From positions 1 to 23,992 of the forward strand of contig JBEBHJ010000060.1 of assembly GCA_040081075.1 (NCBI GenBank): a stretch of 23,992 nt of DNA, written 5' to 3'. The notes beneath the pieces are model-generated. The model was not told the DNA's origin. It did not search any database and saw nothing but the letters and a program-made list of their open reading frames with translations. The DNA comes from JANJUB01 sp040081075. GTDB taxonomy: Bacteria > Armatimonadota > Fimbriimonadia > Fimbriimonadales > Fimbriimonadaceae. Positions 21,878 to 23,992 of this stretch are shown here, one piece after another. Numbering within the stretch: the first letter of the stretch is position 1; each line of letters starts with the position of its first letter. Both the position numbers and the translations under genes were made by a program.

Positions 21878-22889
21878 GCTTTTCTTCTGGCACAGGTCTA
21901 CTCACACCTCAGATGTAGTGTATGGATTTATGGTTGGTGCGGTGTTTGGCTCGGTTAGCAACATAAATCGCATGGAGATTGTCGCAGATTTTACTGACCC
22001 ATCACCGCATGGCACATGCTTAGCTGATGCCCAGTTGAATGGCACGCTCGATTCAAAGCCGCTTGAGTCGTTCTCGCTTAGTCCGGCTGGAGTAGCGGTT
22101 TGGGAAGTCACAGTCCCCGGCGTGGCCAGCGGGCAACCTCCAAAGCTTGTAGCCTGCGTAATGGAGTTTGACGTCTCGGGCGTCATCGGTGACGTTGCCT
22201 TTCAAACGTACGTCACAACGTCAACGGGAAATCGGCCCACTTTTACCGCTCAAGTGGAGCCAGATGACGGCCTTCATGTCCGTGGCTGGTGGCCGCGCAG
22301 CGCTATGAAGATCAAGATGAATCCAGAAGACTTCAATGTTAACCCAACGGAGACAAACCCTCCAAATGCTAAGTGTGGCGTTTGCGAGCAACAACCGCCC
22401 AGCGTGGCTCCCGAACTCGACATTGCACAAGGATTTGGCAAACAAAATGGATCGGGACACACATTTGATACCGCTAATGTCGGGGCATATGGCGTAAATC
22501 TCTCTTATACCGGCAATTTCATCAATTTGAACCCGACAATAACGGGGCACGGGTTTATTACCATGCGACGGCAAAACGTCGTGGTAGGCGGAGCTAACGC
22601 CAAGTATTGGGGTGCGGCGCGCCCAATGGCTCCGTGGCTGACGGCCAGAGTTCCAAAGATCCACCGGGAAACAGATGTGAACAACGCAAACGCGGTTGAC
22701 CTATTACAATATCGAAACCCGGTTGGTCCCAATTACATTGCCGTTCCACCAAATGCTGGTGCAGCAGGAGGTGGCCCAAAGGTTGCAATCCAAGTTGACA
22801 TTGCTAATGGCGGAGCCGCCGCACTACCTGTAGGAATTTATAGGTTTAGAGCGAACATTTTGACTCAACCTGTAGAGGAAGGCGGATAA
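21831..22889 (+). CDS. hypothetical protein, probably 5'-incomplete by frameshift (352 aa in this frame)
   Basis: The frame starts formally at TTG 21831, with no Shine-Dalgarno; the true N-terminus may lie upstream in another frame. The protein is beta-rich, with no signal peptide in this frame. It has one CxxC pair in the middle (NAKCGVCEQQ, near residue 180) and Asn/Gly-rich strands (GFGKQNGSGHTFDTANVGAYGVNLSYTGN). Its C-terminus is 'VGIYRFRANILTQPVEEGG'. No family is recognised; it reads like a structural or surface-type protein, but that is only an impression from composition. It ends 1 nt before the ankyrin gene (TAA-G-ATG), so the pair is an operon. Confidence 0.6.
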   Translation: MYRGSAGNIASGQRFRLFFWHRSTHTSDVVYGFMVGAVFGSVSNINRMEIVADFTDPSPHGTCLADAQLNGTLDSKPLESFSLSPAGVAVWEVTVPGVASGQPPKLVACVMEFDVSGVIGDVAFQTYVTTSTGNRPTFTAQVEPDDGLHVRGWWPRSAMKIKMNPEDFNVNPTETNPPNAKCGVCEQQPPSVAPELDIAQGFGKQNGSGHTFDTANVGAYGVNLSYTGNFINLNPTITGHGFITMRRQNVVVGGANAKYWGAARPMAPWLTARVPKIHRETDVNNANAVDLLQYRNPVGPNYIAVPPNAGAAGGGPKVAIQVDIANGGAAALPVGIYRFRANILTQPVEEGG

Positions 22890-22890
22890 G

Positions 22891-23718
22891 ATGATCACTC
22901 TGTTGGTCTCAGGCTTGTTGGTACAACAACTAACACAATCTCAAAAGGACAGCTTGGCCTTTTTGGATAAGCTGGCAGCGGGAGATGTAGGGGCCGCGCT
23001 CTCAACACCTAATGCCTTTGGTTCTCTGACTAGGCTCATTGACCACGAGCGTAAAGTTGATCCCAAAGTCATGATGAAGTTGTCTAGCGCCCTCACTCGC
23101 CGGGGGGCAGATCCGAACAAGCGCCTTGAAGATGGGGGAACAATATTGCACTTCGTCGCGATGCACTCGTCTACATCTGGTCCGGCTCAGTTGATCAGAA
23201 ACCACAACACCTACTGGATTACGAAAGCGATTCTTAGTGCCCCAACTTGTGATCCAAACCTTTTGGACTCAAATGATGTACAAACCAGAGATACTCCGCT
23301 TACGCTCTACCTACGGTGGCACTACGAGCGGAGTGGGGCATTCCTAAAGGCAATGGTGGAGTGTCCGAAGACCAACCTAAATAAACGTGGCGGTGTGCAA
23401 CAACAATTTCCAATACACACCGCAGCTTTTCTCGGTCGACTGGACTGGGTGAAGCTGCTGGTTGAGCATGGAGCGAATATCTATATTCGGAAAGAAAACG
23501 GGCAGACGGCCCTGCACGCAGCGGCAATGCAAGATACAAAAGGCAACGCGGATGTGATCAGGTACTTGCTTATGAAAGGCGTAAACAAGAGCCTGAAGAG
23601 CAAAGGGGCGCTTGGCGTTTTTCAGATAACTGCGTCTGATGCCAATGCGGAAACTCCGCTAGAAATCGCCAAGCGAAAGGGATTCAAGCAAATAATCGCG
23701 GCGCTTTCAGAGAAATGA
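22891..23718 (+). CDS. ankyrin-repeat protein with hydrophobic N-terminus (275 aa)
   Basis: Residues 1-12 (MITLLVSGLLVQ) are hydrophobic and may be a short signal peptide. Degenerate ankyrin repeats follow: RRGADPN...DGGTILHFVAM (70-91), TRDTPLTLYLRWH (132-144), QFPIHTAAFLGRLDWVKLLVEHGANIYIR (172-200), NGQTALHAAAM..NADVIRYLLMKGVNKS (203-234) and AETPLEIAKRKGFKQIIAAL (253-272). Ankyrin repeats bind proteins; periplasmic members often protect or neutralise a partner. The likely partner is the product of the gene just upstream, since the two are separated by one nucleotide. GGAAGG lies just upstream of the ATG. The 3' end overlaps a convergent gene by 12 bp. Confidence 0.85.
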   Translation: MITLLVSGLLVQQLTQSQKDSLAFLDKLAAGDVGAALSTPNAFGSLTRLIDHERKVDPKVMMKLSSALTRRGADPNKRLEDGGTILHFVAMHSSTSGPAQLIRNHNTYWITKAILSAPTCDPNLLDSNDVQTRDTPLTLYLRWHYERSGAFLKAMVECPKTNLNKRGGVQQQFPIHTAAFLGRLDWVKLLVEHGANIYIRKENGQTALHAAAMQDTKGNADVIRYLLMKGVNKSLKSKGALGVFQITASDANAETPLEIAKRKGFKQIIAALSEK

Positions 23719-23992
23719 CCCATCGGACATTGTCAAAGTCAGCTGTACCTCACCGAACTTCTCCAAATAAACCGCTGCCTGATAGCAACAGTTGAGGTAA
23801 GCATTGCTCTCTCCCACCGGGCGTTTTGAGGCTATCTTGACGATCTCGCCGTAGGTTGTTTTCGCGCGGAGCATAGACTTCAGCACCGCCTTCCCGTCTC
23901 CGTAATAAGACCTAAAAGTGGGCTCTTTGATGCGAAGTCGGACCGCCTTTTCGAGCTTATCCAACTCCTTTGCCGTTTTGGAAACGCGCGTG
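23707..23992 (-). CDS. hypothetical protein, partial at the right edge
   Basis: The frame is open from the right window edge to TGA at 23707. A TTG at 23964 would give 85 aa, but the reading upstream (TRVSKTAKE) stays open and continues smoothly into LDKLEKAVRLRIKEP, so the true start is probably outside. The protein is helical and mixed-charge (DGKAVLKSMLRAKTTYGEIVKIASK...NAYLNCCYQAAVYLEKFGEVQLTLTM). No motif is recognised. It is convergent with the ankyrin gene. Confidence 0.55.
   Translation of the reverse strand, partial: TRVSKTAKELDKLEKAVRLRIKEPTFRSYYGDGKAVLKSMLRAKTTYGEIVKIASKRPVGESNAYLNCCYQAAVYLEKFGEVQLTLTMSDGSFL

Noticed and set aside
1..23992. CRISPR arrays, insertion sequences, rRNA genes
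   Set aside because: No regularly spaced repeats, transposase-like proteins or rRNA-like sequence were seen on either strand.

Overview
The window is bacterial chromosome with compact genes on both strands, frequent GTG/TTG starts and moderately high GC. It combines a long BTAD/NB-ARC/TPR regulator of AfsR/SARP architecture outside an obvious actinobacterial context, a tricorn-like S41 protease, a small exported protein with the 'mlaYsaDfdd.lP' pilin-like motif, and a VCBS/ASPIC protein. That mix suggests Armatimonadota (Fimbriimonadia-like). This is an inference from gene content; no 16S or marker search was possible.

Layout. 1-1,650: short hypothetical genes, including a small zinc ribbon protein. 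1,690-4,712: a large BTAD-NB-ARC-TPR regulator on the plus strand, preceded by two 10-bp direct repeats with 11-bp periodicity and by a perfect hairpin at its likely TTG start. 4,775-5,072: a tRNA-Ala(TGC) on the minus strand, followed 12 nt downstream by a truncated GIY-YIG nuclease gene. 5,121-7,939: a minus-strand cluster (nitroreductase, small membrane protein, VCBS/ASPIC protein, ABM-domain protein) that could be one operon. 7,994-11,315: a hairpin terminator and the tricorn-like protease, divergent from a pilin-like exported protein (11,322-12,077). 12,050-14,395: a PDZ plus alpha/beta hydrolase gene and a PadR-family regulator transcribed divergently around a perfect 19-bp palindrome, with a small ORF overlapping the end of padR.

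14,595-21,436: a complete minus-strand ribosomal protein operon, with a consensus promoter (TTGACA-17-TATATT), a structured leader of about 160 nt, then rplC-rplD-rplW-rplB-rpsS-rplV-rpsC-rplP-rpmC-rpsQ-rplN-rplX-rplE and a terminator. The usual flanking genes (rpsJ before rplC; rpsN, rpsH, rplF and others after rplE) are not present, so the S10-spc superoperon is cut at both ends. L22, S3 and L16 carry long low-complexity, mostly acidic C-terminal tails. 21,671-23,718: a hypothetical gene with a probable 5' frameshift, followed by an ankyrin-repeat protein with a hydrophobic N-terminus. A partial hypothetical gene runs off the right edge.

The best leads for undescribed biology are the direct repeats and start-codon hairpin of the BTAD regulator, the PadR palindrome with its hydrolase and unknown overlapping ORF, the truncated ribosomal operon with a candidate regulatory hairpin before rplE, and the acidic ribosomal tails.
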